Notes: generated by a model not told the origin, from the letters alone. Numbered from the stretch's first letter, positions 1 to 5,210 are shown. The stretch: 5,210 nt of DNA from Candidatus Bathyarchaeota archaeon (GCA_030641425.1 DAOWHM010000089.1:1-5210), one strand, 5' to 3'. Numbers and translations are program-made.

Positions 1-18
1 CGGTGTGATGATAGTCTG

Positions 19-510
19 ATGAAGATGAGATTTCCGTCTTCAATGTTCGTTTCAGCGATGATCATAATGACATTTGCTTCTCGGCTTGTCATTGTTATGA
101 TGAATCATATAGATCAGATTGTTTACGGTGTTTTGTATCAGTTTGGGTTGCAGTTTAGTTATCAATGGGTCTGGCCTTACTGGATCTTTTCAGCTATGAT
201 AATTGGGTTTTCTTGGCTGATCATCATTGCGTCAATTGGGTTAGCGTATTACTTCCTGAAGGCACGGAGACAAGCTCAAAGAACGGTGGAGGGTGGAGGG
301 GAAGAAGATGTGGTGGCGGATGACCGGCAGAAAAGCCTGAGTGAATACGTTGAGCCTACAGACACGTATGTGCCCTCTGAGGAGATAGCTGGGGAAACTG
401 AAGGATTGATCGAGGCGCAGGTTCGCGGGCTTCCTTTGGATTTGCAGAGAGTCCCGATTAAGAAGTATGATGTGAGACGTCCAAAGGATGTTGTTGATAG
501 TCAGTGCTGA
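19..510 (+). CDS. Small two-span membrane protein with charged C-terminal tail, unknown function
   Basis: I do not recognise a named family. The 163-aa product has two hydrophobic segments, about residues 8-29 and 54-80, joined by an aromatic loop (residues 31-55) with the pattern ID..V...LY..GL.....W...YW. After the second segment comes a basic KARR stop-transfer patch at 81-84, then an acidic stretch (EGGGEEDVVADD, 91-102) and a mixed-charge tail to residue 163. The tail probably faces the cytosol. The core and the N-terminal length match the convergent gene at 527-916, so the two look like paralogues with different tails. The ATG at 19 is chosen because it aligns with the paralogue's start. 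However, the frame stays open to the window edge, so an upstream start cannot be excluded, and an ATG at 25 is also possible. No strong Shine-Dalgarno is visible. A TGA in another frame at 17-19 overlaps this ATG and could be the end of a preceding gene. Confidence 0.8.
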   Translation: MKMRFPSSMFVSAMIIMTFASRLVIVMMNHIDQIVYGVLYQFGLQFSYQWVWPYWIFSAMIIGFSWLIIIASIGLAYYFLKARRQAQRTVEGGGEEDVVADDRQKSLSEYVEPTDTYVPSEEIAGETEGLIEAQVRGLPLDLQRVPIKKYDVRRPKDVVDSQC

Positions 511-518
511 CTGACTAT
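497..518. terminator. Perfect hairpin at the convergent gene ends, possible bidirectional terminator or mRNA 3' structure
   Basis: ATAGTCAGT (497-505) and ACTGACTAT (510-518) are exact reverse complements around the 4-base loop GCTG. The stem covers the last codons and the TGA stop of the + gene and lies 8 bases from the TAA of the minus-strand gene. A T-run is absent on either side, and archaeal termination usually depends on T-runs. The role as a terminator is therefore an inference from position; the structure itself is seen directly. Confidence 0.4.
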
Positions 519-526
519 GCAGTCGC

Positions 527-916
527 TTAGTCTTCTAGTAGTTGCTTGTTACATGAAGGACATTCTATTAAGACTTGGAAGTTTGGTAGGTTGTCTTTGA
601 TGTTGCCTATGGGTCTTGTTAAAGCATTTCCGCAGGATTTGCAGATGAATATTGTTTTGGAGAGTTGTTCCTTTGCTTTCTTGTAGGAGTAGACTCCGAG
701 TATTGTGACTCCAGCAAATGTAAAGGCGAGCGTTCCTTGGATGATTCTTAGGGCTGTCCAGTAGTAGTATGCCCAATCCATGTTGTATGTGAGGCCGTAG
801 TTGTAGAGGGTGTGGTTCACTGTCCAGTCTATCTGCGCGAGAAGGAGGATTATGATGATGATGGCTGCGTCAACTGCTAAGTAAGGGAGTAGACTGGTTA
901 GTTTTCGGGTTCTCAC
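527..916 (-). CDS. Small two-span membrane protein with C-terminal zinc ribbon, unknown function
   Basis: The 129-aa product has hydrophobic segments at about residues 10-28 and 55-77, with the linking loop (29-53) ID..V...LY..GL.....W...YW. This is the same ungapped core as in the neighbouring + strand gene. A basic stretch (KKAK, 79-82) follows the second segment. The C-terminus then carries CKSC (C92, C95) and CPSC (C119, C122), 23 residues apart, a typical zinc-ribbon layout. The ribbon is probably cytosolic and may bind protein or nucleic acid; this is inferred, not shown. The start is GTG at 916 (reading leftwards), with AAAGG-type Shine-Dalgarno bases 8 nt upstream (complement of 925-930). 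A BRE/TATA element lies about 35 bases further upstream. An ATG 16 bases upstream is out of frame. The codons favour C in third position, supporting real coding on this strand. No gene name can be given. Confidence 0.85.
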   Translation of the reverse strand: MRTRKLTSLLPYLAVDAAIIIIILLLAQIDWTVNHTLYNYGLTYNMDWAYYYWTALRIIQGTLAFTFAGVTILGVYSYKKAKEQLSKTIFICKSCGNALTRPIGNIKDNLPNFQVLIECPSCNKQLLED

Positions 917-924
917 AGTTCAAA

Positions 925-930
925 CCTTTC
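925..930 (-). promoter_or_regulatory. Shine-Dalgarno-like site for the zinc-ribbon membrane protein
   Basis: The minus strand reads GAAAGG here, followed by 8 bases and then the GTG start at 916. It is a moderate match to the archaeal anti-SD, and it supports the GTG over the out-of-frame ATG just upstream. Confidence 0.4.
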
Positions 931-950
931 ATACTTCAACATGCAGGTGG

Positions 951-965
951 ATTTATTTCTTTTCG
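951..965 (-). promoter_or_regulatory. Archaeal BRE/TATA promoter for the minus-strand zinc-ribbon gene
   Basis: On the minus strand this reads CGAAAAGAAATAAAT: a purine-rich BRE-like part followed by an A/T-rich TATA box. Archaeal transcription normally starts about 25 bases downstream of the TATA centre. That would place the start near 927-930, some 10-15 bases before the GTG at 916, giving a very short leader. The motif and spacing are seen; promoter activity is inferred. Confidence 0.5.
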
Positions 966-1160
966 CGAGCATGTGTGAATGTTGCTTCTTCTATGGTTTG
1001 TGTTTTTTGAGGTTGTTGGTGTTTTCTGAATTGGACTCTGAGTTGTTGGGTGCGAGAGGTCTGGTAGTGTGGCATGCGTTGCTGGATGTGAGAGTGTTCA
1101 TCTTTCGGCGCGCTCACTTGTATGTTTCTTCTAGGATTATGTTCTAGTATTCGGTTATAG
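966..1160. other. Non-coding, T/G-rich stretch with no convincing gene
   Basis: Together with the flanking promoter regions this forms a gap of about 360 bases without a secure gene. The + strand is rich in T and G. Open frames exist on both strands (68 aa from 941 on +, 85 aa from 1210 on -). Their products are cysteine/phenylalanine-rich or glutamine/histidine-rich, with no domain-like pattern and no good ribosome binding site. The minus frame would also run through the promoter at 951-965. No tRNA-like cloverleaf or tandem repeat is seen. The only repeat noted is TTCTAG at 1129-1134 and 1142-1147. It could be a gene remnant, a long upstream region or an RNA gene that cannot be recognised by eye. 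Confidence 0.4.
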
Positions 1161-1164
1161 AGAT

Positions 1165-1176
1165 AAACCTTATTTA
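1165..1176 (+). promoter_or_regulatory. TATA-like element, candidate promoter for the AbrB-type operon
   Basis: AAACCTTATTTA resembles a BRE plus TATA box. Transcription would start near 1197-1202, leaving a leader of about 80 bases before the GTG at 1279. A second A/T-rich candidate at 1216-1227 lies closer to the gene and inside a palindrome. The sequence alone does not decide which one is used. Confidence 0.3.
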
Positions 1177-1212
1177 CTCGCCACATTAGGTGTAAAGGAA
1201 TCGGTGGCACAA

Positions 1213-1229
1213 TCTACATTTATTGTAGA
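1213..1229. promoter_or_regulatory. 17-bp palindrome over a TATA-like core, candidate operator
   Basis: TCTACA (1213-1218) and TGTAGA (1224-1229) are perfect inverted half-sites around the A/T-only centre TTTAT. The palindrome sits 49 bases before the GTG of an AbrB-type DNA-binding protein. Its centre (ATTTATT) could act as the TATA box, with transcription starting near 1246. AbrB/MazE-type proteins bind as dimers and often control their own operon, so an autoregulatory operator is plausible. The symmetry is seen; the function is inferred. Confidence 0.35.
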
Positions 1230-1268
1230 AAAATGTCGCTGCACTAGGTGAAAACAATTGGGGATTGA

Positions 1269-1273
1269 GGAGG
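1269..1273 (+). promoter_or_regulatory. Strong Shine-Dalgarno that sets the GTG start of the AbrB-type gene
   Basis: GGAGG lies five bases before the GTG at 1279. It favours this GTG over the in-frame TTG at 1258, which would add seven residues and place the SD inside the coding region. Confidence 0.6.
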
Positions 1274-1278
1274 AGAAA

Positions 1279-1395
1279 GTGTTCACAGCTTACGTACGAG
1301 TTGAAGGACGGGTAACGATCCCGAAAGAGGTCAGGGACGCATTGGACATAAAGAAAGGCGACTTGATCGAATGCCGGGTAGTGAAAGCTAGGTGA
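1279..1395 (+). CDS. AbrB/MazE/SpoVT-type swapped-hairpin DNA-binding protein, 38 aa
   Basis: The product is one minimal AbrB-type domain. A first strand (FTAYVRVEG, residues 2-10) leads into the hallmark GR(V)TIPKEVRDAL turn and helix (10-22). Then come DIKKGDLIE (23-31) and a last strand, CRVVKA (32-37). Proteins of this fold form interlocked dimers that bind DNA, as transition-state regulators or as antitoxins. At 38 aa it is shorter than the usual 45-50 residue unit but seems to hold all elements. It starts with GTG behind a strong GGAGG. The stop TGA overlaps a possible GTG start of the next gene (GTGA, 1392-1395), and the AGGTGA at its very end can serve as that gene's ribosome binding site. 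This tight coupling suggests a two-protein unit. A role in controlling its own operon or the downstream sugar genes is inferred from position. The next gene shows no recognisable toxin motif. Confidence 0.85.
   Translation: MFTAYVRVEGRVTIPKEVRDALDIKKGDLIECRVVKAR
1390..1395 (+). promoter_or_regulatory. Shine-Dalgarno for the basic helical protein, embedded in the AbrB-type gene's stop
   Basis: AGGTGA matches the archaeal anti-SD well and lies eight bases before the ATG at 1404. It includes the upstream gene's TGA stop, so translation of the two genes is probably coupled. It favours the ATG at 1404 over the GTG at 1392. Confidence 0.5.
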
Positions 1396-1403
1396 CCCAG
1401 AGA

Positions 1404-1778
1404 ATGTTGAAGTTTTACTCCTTTAAGAAACAAGATTTGATATCGTGGAGACTGAAAGCGTTTAGACGTCGAGTTTGGTATAAAACGTTGAATCATCTTG
1501 AGCGAGCGCTCATAAATTCCGTAATAAAAGTTGTCGATAGGGTTCAAAGCGTACTTCTGACAAAGGTTCTAAGCTCAATTGTAAAGAAGCTAGAGGCAGC
1601 AATGGAAAGCAGAGTTAAACGTATGATGCGAGAAGTTGGACAAGCACTCGCCCAAAAGATTAGTGTGATCGCCCAATCTTGGGGTAACAAAACAGCTCAG
1701 AGATGGAAGGACGATCAGGAATTTGTCAAGTATCTTACCGTGATGCGTATTAACACACCGTCCATCTTTAGCGTGTAG
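1404..1778 (+). CDS. Basic, helix-rich protein of unknown function, coupled to the AbrB-type gene
   Basis: The product is 124 aa from ATG 1404, or 128 aa from GTG 1392, which would overlap the previous stop by four bases. I do not recognise a named family. It is rich in Lys and Arg and looks almost wholly alpha-helical. An N-terminal basic part (FRRRVWYKTLNHLERALIN) leads into amphipathic helices (VIKVVDRVQSVLLTKVLSSI and KKLEAAMESRVKRMMREVG). A more polar end follows, with SWGNKTAQRWKDD and FVKYLTVMRIN. There is no signal peptide, no clear membrane span and no cysteine. Such a protein might bind nucleic acid, coat a membrane surface or partner the AbrB-type protein; none of these is proven. 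The gene lies 8 bases after the AbrB-type stop and 12 bases before the epimerase gene, so all three are probably one transcript. Codon use is purine-rich and differs from the T/G-rich epimerase gene. Confidence 0.75.
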   Translation: MLKFYSFKKQDLISWRLKAFRRRVWYKTLNHLERALINSVIKVVDRVQSVLLTKVLSSIVKKLEAAMESRVKRMMREVGQALAQKISVIAQSWGNKTAQRWKDDQEFVKYLTVMRINTPSIFSV

Positions 1779-1790
1779 TATGTAGTCTGC

Positions 1791-2888
1791 ATGAGAACAG
1801 CCATAGTTCTCGGTACTAGACCGGAGATTATCAAGCTCTCTCCAGTCATACGGGAGTGCGAGCGTCTTAACTTAGATTATTTCATACTTCATACGGGGCA
1901 GCATTACTCTTACAATATGGATGAGGTTTTCTTTGAGCAACTTGAGCTTCCCCGGGCTAAGTATAATCTTGATGTGGGATCTGGTTCTCATGCTGAGCAG
2001 ACTGGGAAGATGCTGATGGGCGTTGAGAAGGTGCTGTTGAAGGAGGAGCCGGATGTGGTTTTAGTTGAGGGTGACACTAACACGGTTCTTGCTGGGGCTC
2101 TGGCTGCTGTTAAAATCGGCATTAAGGTTGGGCATGTGGAAGCTGGTTTGAGGTCTTATGATAGAGGGATGCCAGAAGAGATTAACCGCGTCTTGGTGGA
2201 TCACTGCTCGGACTATTTGTTTGCTCCCACTGAGAAATCGAAAGAGACCTTGATTGGTGAGGGGATTCCGGAGGACAAGATTTTTGTGACGGGTAACACG
2301 GTTGTGGATGCTGTTTTTCAGAACTTGGAGATAGCTAGGAAGAAGGTTGATGGGGACAGTTTGGGTGTCGGAGAAGGGGAGTATTTCTTGGCGACGGTTC
2401 ATCGTCAAGAGAATGTTGAGGATGAAGTAAGATTTCGAGGCATTTTGAAAGGTTTGGAGATGGCTCATGAAGAATTCGGCGTTCAAGTTTTATTTCCTGT
2501 TCATCCGCGAGCTAGAAAGCGGCTTAGGGCGATTGGAGCTGAGGGAAGGCGCGGGAATGGGGTTTGTTTTGTTGAGCCTTGTGATTATTTGAGTTTTCTG
2601 AAGTTGGAGAGTGATGCTAGACTTGTCTTCACTGATTCTGGTGGTGTGCAGGAGGAGGCTTGTGTTCTCGGTGTTCCATGCGTGACTCTGAGGGATAATA
2701 CTGAGAGACAAGAGACGCTTGAAGTAGGCGCGAATGTGCTCGCAGGAACTGACCCTGATCAAGTTGTTGACAAGGCAAGGCTTATCCTTGCTAAGGAACA
2801 TATTTGGGAAAGTCCGTTTGGGGACGGTAAGGCTGGATCAAGAATAGTTGATCATGTTCAGTCAGAACTAGCTGGCTGCATACGGTGA
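1791..2888 (+). CDS. wecB: UDP-N-acetylglucosamine 2-epimerase, non-hydrolysing
   Basis: This cytosolic enzyme converts UDP-GlcNAc to UDP-ManNAc (EC 5.1.3.14), the precursor of ManNAc- or ManNAcA-containing surface glycans. The 365-aa length is normal for the family, which has a two-Rossmann GT-B-like fold. Hallmarks appear in order: GTRPEIIK (8-15), HTGQHYS (34-40), EGDTNT (94-98), GHVEAGLRS (114-122), PEEINR (128-133), TGNTVVD (168-173), VHRQEN (203-208), HPR (238-240) and TDSGGVQEEA (281-290). The residues that correspond to the catalytic set of the bacterial enzyme are D96, E117, E130 and H204, so it should be active. The usual TERPE segment reads TERQE (304-308), a small variation. ATG 1791 starts right at the conserved N-terminal strand, 12 bases after the preceding stop and without a clear Shine-Dalgarno. 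The downstream glycosyltransferases are the likely users of its product, directly or after oxidation to ManNAcA. No UDP-ManNAc dehydrogenase is in the window. Confidence 0.96.
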   Translation: MRTAIVLGTRPEIIKLSPVIRECERLNLDYFILHTGQHYSYNMDEVFFEQLELPRAKYNLDVGSGSHAEQTGKMLMGVEKVLLKEEPDVVLVEGDTNTVLAGALAAVKIGIKVGHVEAGLRSYDRGMPEEINRVLVDHCSDYLFAPTEKSKETLIGEGIPEDKIFVTGNTVVDAVFQNLEIARKKVDGDSLGVGEGEYFLATVHRQENVEDEVRFRGILKGLEMAHEEFGVQVLFPVHPRARKRLRAIGAEGRRGNGVCFVEPCDYLSFLKLESDARLVFTDSGGVQEEACVLGVPCVTLRDNTERQETLEVGANVLAGTDPDQVVDKARLILAKEHIWESPFGDGKAGSRIVDHVQSELAGCIR

Positions 2889-2927
2889 TGTGTGTGCATG
2901 GGGATAAAAGGAAGCACTTCAGGCTAG

Positions 2928-4202
2928 GTGGGGATTAAATTGAATATTCTTACTTTAGTTTTTGCCTTTCTGATGTTGGTGTTCATTTTCTGGAACCTAT
3001 ACAATGTTCCTGTAGTTCTGACGGGTATTAGAAGTCTGCTACGAGAGAAAAAGAAGAAGAACAAGAAGCGCAGGTCTTATGATGAGGCGAAGCTGCCCAA
3101 GGTATCAATTGTGATTCCTGCTAAAAACGAGGAGAAAGTGGTGGGTAGGTTGCTGGATGCGTTGATGAAAGTCAACTACCCGTCAGTGAAGATGGAAGTA
3201 ATTGTGGTCAATGATGATTCAAAGGATAGAACACGAGAAATATGCACCAGCTTTCGCTCAAGGTTCCCACAAATACGCCTTCTCAACAGGAAAGGTTCTA
3301 CAACGAAAGCGTCAGCTCTAAACTATGGTGTTTCTTTTGCCAGTGGTGAAATAATAGGAACCTTTGATGCTGATAATGTCCCTGATGCTGATTCTTTGAT
3401 CAACGCCGTGAGGTTCTTCGAGGATCCAGAAGTAGCAGCTGTTCAGGGAAGAATATGCGCCATAAACGCTGATGAGAACATGCTGACGAAGTTTCTCTTC
3501 TATGAAAAGAATTTGCAGTATGAGAGTTATGTTCGCGGGAAAGATCACCTGGGATTATATGTGAGTATGGGTGGTACATGCCAGTTTATCAGGCGAACAG
3601 CTCTAGAGGAAGTTAATGGTTGGGATGGCGAGAGTATAACGGAAGATGCGGAATTATCTCTTAAACTCACAGCAAAAGACTTTAAGATCAAATATGCTTC
3701 TGACGCGCTGACTTGGGAGGAGAATCCTCGAACCTTCAAGCAGATGATCCGCCAAAGAGTAAGATGGTATAAGGGGAACATCGAGTTAGGGTTCAAATAT
3801 GGTGGTTTGCTGAAGAAGTTGAGTTGGAAACGTCTTGATGCTGAAATGACCTTATTCGGAATCTACGTCTTGATGGCATGTATCATAAACTACTTCGCAG
3901 CTTTCTGGGTTATTTTTCTACCCATAGACTTCCTAACGATCGTCATGAGGTTAACATCTCTCTTTGTCTTAATCATTTTAGCATGCGCAGGGTTCCTGTT
4001 GGTTTACATGACAAGACCGTGGAAGATACGGAACTTATTGTGGTTACCTTTCATTTACGCGTATTGGGCCCTCCAAAGCTTCATCGCCCTATATGCAGGT
4101 ATCTTAGTGCTTCTTAGGAGACCAAGCAAATGGACAAGAACCTCAAGATCAGGATACGTCACTGAAGACGTGAAGAAAACTCTACGGGCTATCAATTCTT
4201 GA
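2928..4202 (+). CDS. Membrane-bound processive family 2 glycosyltransferase
   Basis: The 424-aa product is built like the cellulose, hyaluronan and poly-GlcNAc synthases (BcsA/HAS/PgaC group). A membrane anchor (about 5-33) is followed by a very basic linker (KKKKNKKRR, 41-49). A cytosolic GT-A domain then spans about 58-290, and three C-terminal membrane segments lie near 306-331, 337-361 and 370-396. The GT-A domain shows PAKNE (64-68), NDDSKD (95-100), the metal-binding FDADN (146-150), TED (238-240, catalytic base) and QRVRW (276-280, the QxxRW motif of processive enzymes). It should transfer sugars from a nucleotide donor to a growing or lipid-linked chain and may help move it across the membrane; donor and product are not readable from sequence. 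The start is GTG 2928. An in-frame TTG at 2940 has GGTGGGG (2927-2933) well placed before it and is a real alternative. The gene lies 39 bases after wecB and 2 bases before the next gene. Confidence 0.93.
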   Translation: MGIKLNILTLVFAFLMLVFIFWNLYNVPVVLTGIRSLLREKKKKNKKRRSYDEAKLPKVSIVIPAKNEEKVVGRLLDALMKVNYPSVKMEVIVVNDDSKDRTREICTSFRSRFPQIRLLNRKGSTTKASALNYGVSFASGEIIGTFDADNVPDADSLINAVRFFEDPEVAAVQGRICAINADENMLTKFLFYEKNLQYESYVRGKDHLGLYVSMGGTCQFIRRTALEEVNGWDGESITEDAELSLKLTAKDFKIKYASDALTWEENPRTFKQMIRQRVRWYKGNIELGFKYGGLLKKLSWKRLDAEMTLFGIYVLMACIINYFAAFWVIFLPIDFLTIVMRLTSLFVLIILACAGFLLVYMTRPWKIRNLLWLPFIYAYWALQSFIALYAGILVLLRRPSKWTRTSRSGYVTEDVKKTLRAINS

Positions 4203-4204
4203 AT

Positions 4205-5210
4205 ATGGCTTTTGGGTTTTCTAATCTTTACAGTGTTTTGCCGAGAGCCTTTAGGTCGGATAAAATTGCAATAGTGTCTTTCTTCTTATTGGGTGTAGTT
4301 CTCCGAGCAATTCCCGAAATAATAATTCAACAGTATCCCGTAGGATATGAAACAATCACTTGGTATGCACCGGTCATAAACGCTTTCCCAGGCAAGCCAC
4401 TCCCCGACGTGTTTATAGAGAATTTCCGTGCAGGACCACTATTCTATGTGTTGCTATGGTGTGCCTTTACAGTTACAGGGGCTAGTTCGTTTGTCTTGCT
4501 TAAAGTTGCTGGACCGATTTTCTATGGTTGTCTGGTTGCCTCATTCTTCTGGTTCATGCGAAAAGGAATGAACTTCAACTTGAAAATGGCATGTGTTGCA
4601 TCTTTGATATTGACCTTCCAAGTTGCTGCTTTGAGACAGAGTTGGGATAGACTAAGAAATATTCTTGCACTAACATTCGTCTTTTTCGCTTCTACAACAC
4701 TGCTACGCGACCGGGTGAATTTTAAGTGGGGATGGATCGCAGGCTTGTCTATTCTGACCGTGCTTTCCAGAGAGTATATTGCTGTAATGTTGTTTGCTGC
4801 AATCCTAGGTTTTAATTTCCTTACGAGACGAATGAAGAAATGGGAATATGTGAAGTTAATCATCGTTCTGATTCCAGCCTTTATTCTCTTCGCCATTATG
4901 GTCAATCCTCCAGGTCTCTGGCGGGGACATCTCTTAGAAAGTTCTAATGCTCTGGGAAACTATCTCTATACGGTTCAGGATGCTGCTTTCATTTTTCTGC
5001 TTTGTTATTTCCCGCTTTTGCCTCTTGTTTTAAGAGGATTTAGAAGACATGAATTTCTTGATCCTCTTGTAATCTTTCTGTCTCTTGGGTCTTTCAGCAT
5101 TGTTATCCCGTGGTTTGCGGTTCCAGGCTATCAAAGATGGTTGATGTTGCTGGTTTTTCCATTCAGTATTTATGCTGCATATGGAATTGAGGGTCTGCTA
5201 AGTAGAGCAG
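4205..5210 (+). CDS. Multi-spanning GT-C-like membrane protein, probable glycosyltransferase, 3' end cut off
   Basis: The frame opens at ATG 4205, two bases after the previous stop, and runs without a stop to the window edge (335 residues seen, C-terminus missing). The product is very hydrophobic, with roughly nine or ten membrane segments (for example about 20-41, 79-97, 100-117, 152-167, 191-206, 215-233, 257-277, 287-305 and 311-330). After the first span comes a loop with YPVGYETITWYAP (44-56). This resembles the loop of PMT/ArnT-like GT-C enzymes, where an acidic residue after the first span is catalytic; here that would be E49. Further family-like signs are WDRLRN (147-152), SREY (188-191) and GYQRW (308-312). 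Such enzymes use lipid-linked sugars on the outer face of the membrane to modify proteins or glycans. This assignment rests on topology and weak motifs; a polymerase or other polysaccharide membrane protein is possible. Its position suggests it acts with the family 2 enzyme. Confidence 0.8.
   Translation, partial: MAFGFSNLYSVLPRAFRSDKIAIVSFFLLGVVLRAIPEIIIQQYPVGYETITWYAPVINAFPGKPLPDVFIENFRAGPLFYVLLWCAFTVTGASSFVLLKVAGPIFYGCLVASFFWFMRKGMNFNLKMACVASLILTFQVAALRQSWDRLRNILALTFVFFASTTLLRDRVNFKWGWIAGLSILTVLSREYIAVMLFAAILGFNFLTRRMKKWEYVKLIIVLIPAFILFAIMVNPPGLWRGHLLESSNALGNYLYTVQDAAFIFLLCYFPLLPLVLRGFRRHEFLDPLVIFLSLGSFSIVIPWFAVPGYQRWLMLLVFPFSIYAAYGIEGLLSRA

Noticed and set aside
1..19. End of an upstream gene (frame 2, TGA at 17-19 overlapping ATG 19)
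   Set aside because: Only five codons are visible, which is too little to call a gene; the overlap would fit a coupled operon but cannot be tested here.
941..1147. 68-aa open frame on + with a Cys/Phe/Leu-rich product
   Set aside because: No ribosome binding site, odd composition caused by the T/G-rich strand, and it starts inside the promoter region of the minus-strand gene.
1180..1208. GCCAC/GTGGC inverted repeat with a 19-base loop
   Set aside because: The stem is only five base pairs with no extension, and such pairs are expected by chance in a few hundred bases.
953..1210. 85-aa open frame on - with a Gln/His-rich product
   Set aside because: Composition is typical of a non-coding strand and no domain pattern is seen. 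It runs through the likely BRE/TATA element of the next minus-strand gene.
1279..1778. Classical toxin-antitoxin module
   Set aside because: The second protein has none of the known toxin motifs, such as the acidic PIN residues or PemK/MazF or RelE patterns, so the label is not justified from sequence.
2061..2486. 141-aa open frame on - inside wecB
   Set aside because: Lies wholly within a gene with complete family motifs on the other strand; no ribosome binding site or domain pattern.
4522..4905. 127-aa open frame on -
   Set aside because: It is antisense to the GT-C-like gene, whose + frame stays open for more than 1 kb and gives a coherent multi-span membrane protein.

Overview
The window looks archaeal, most likely a Bathyarchaeia-like or related Thermoproteota lineage. 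The signs are BRE/TATA-type promoter elements, Shine-Dalgarno signals of the GGAGG/AGGTGA type, frequent GTG starts, a single-domain AbrB-type regulator gene and archaeal-style small membrane proteins. The lineage is an inference from overall style; no rRNA or other phylogenetic marker is present.

Left part (1-916): two small membrane proteins of unknown function are encoded convergently, with stop codons 16 bases apart. Their N-terminal halves match without gaps over a 25-residue core (ID..V...LY..GL.....W...YW), so they appear to be paralogues. Their C-termini differ: one has a charged cytosol-type tail, the other a four-cysteine zinc ribbon. A perfect 9-bp stem with a 4-base loop spans the + gene's stop codon between them.

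Middle (917-1278): a gene-poor stretch. It holds a good BRE/TATA promoter for the minus-strand gene, a T/G-rich segment with no convincing coding sequence, and a TATA-like region with a 17-bp palindrome just upstream of the next operon.

Right part (1279-5210, all on +): five tightly packed genes. The first is a 38-aa AbrB-type swapped-hairpin DNA-binding protein. It overlaps or abuts a basic helical protein of unknown function. Then come a non-hydrolysing UDP-GlcNAc 2-epimerase (WecB type), a membrane-bound processive family 2 glycosyltransferase, and a multi-spanning GT-C-like membrane protein cut off by the window end. The likely joint role of the last three is to make UDP-ManNAc and to build or attach a surface polysaccharide or glycoprotein glycan at the cytoplasmic membrane. 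The AbrB-type protein and its partner may regulate this, but that link rests only on gene order.
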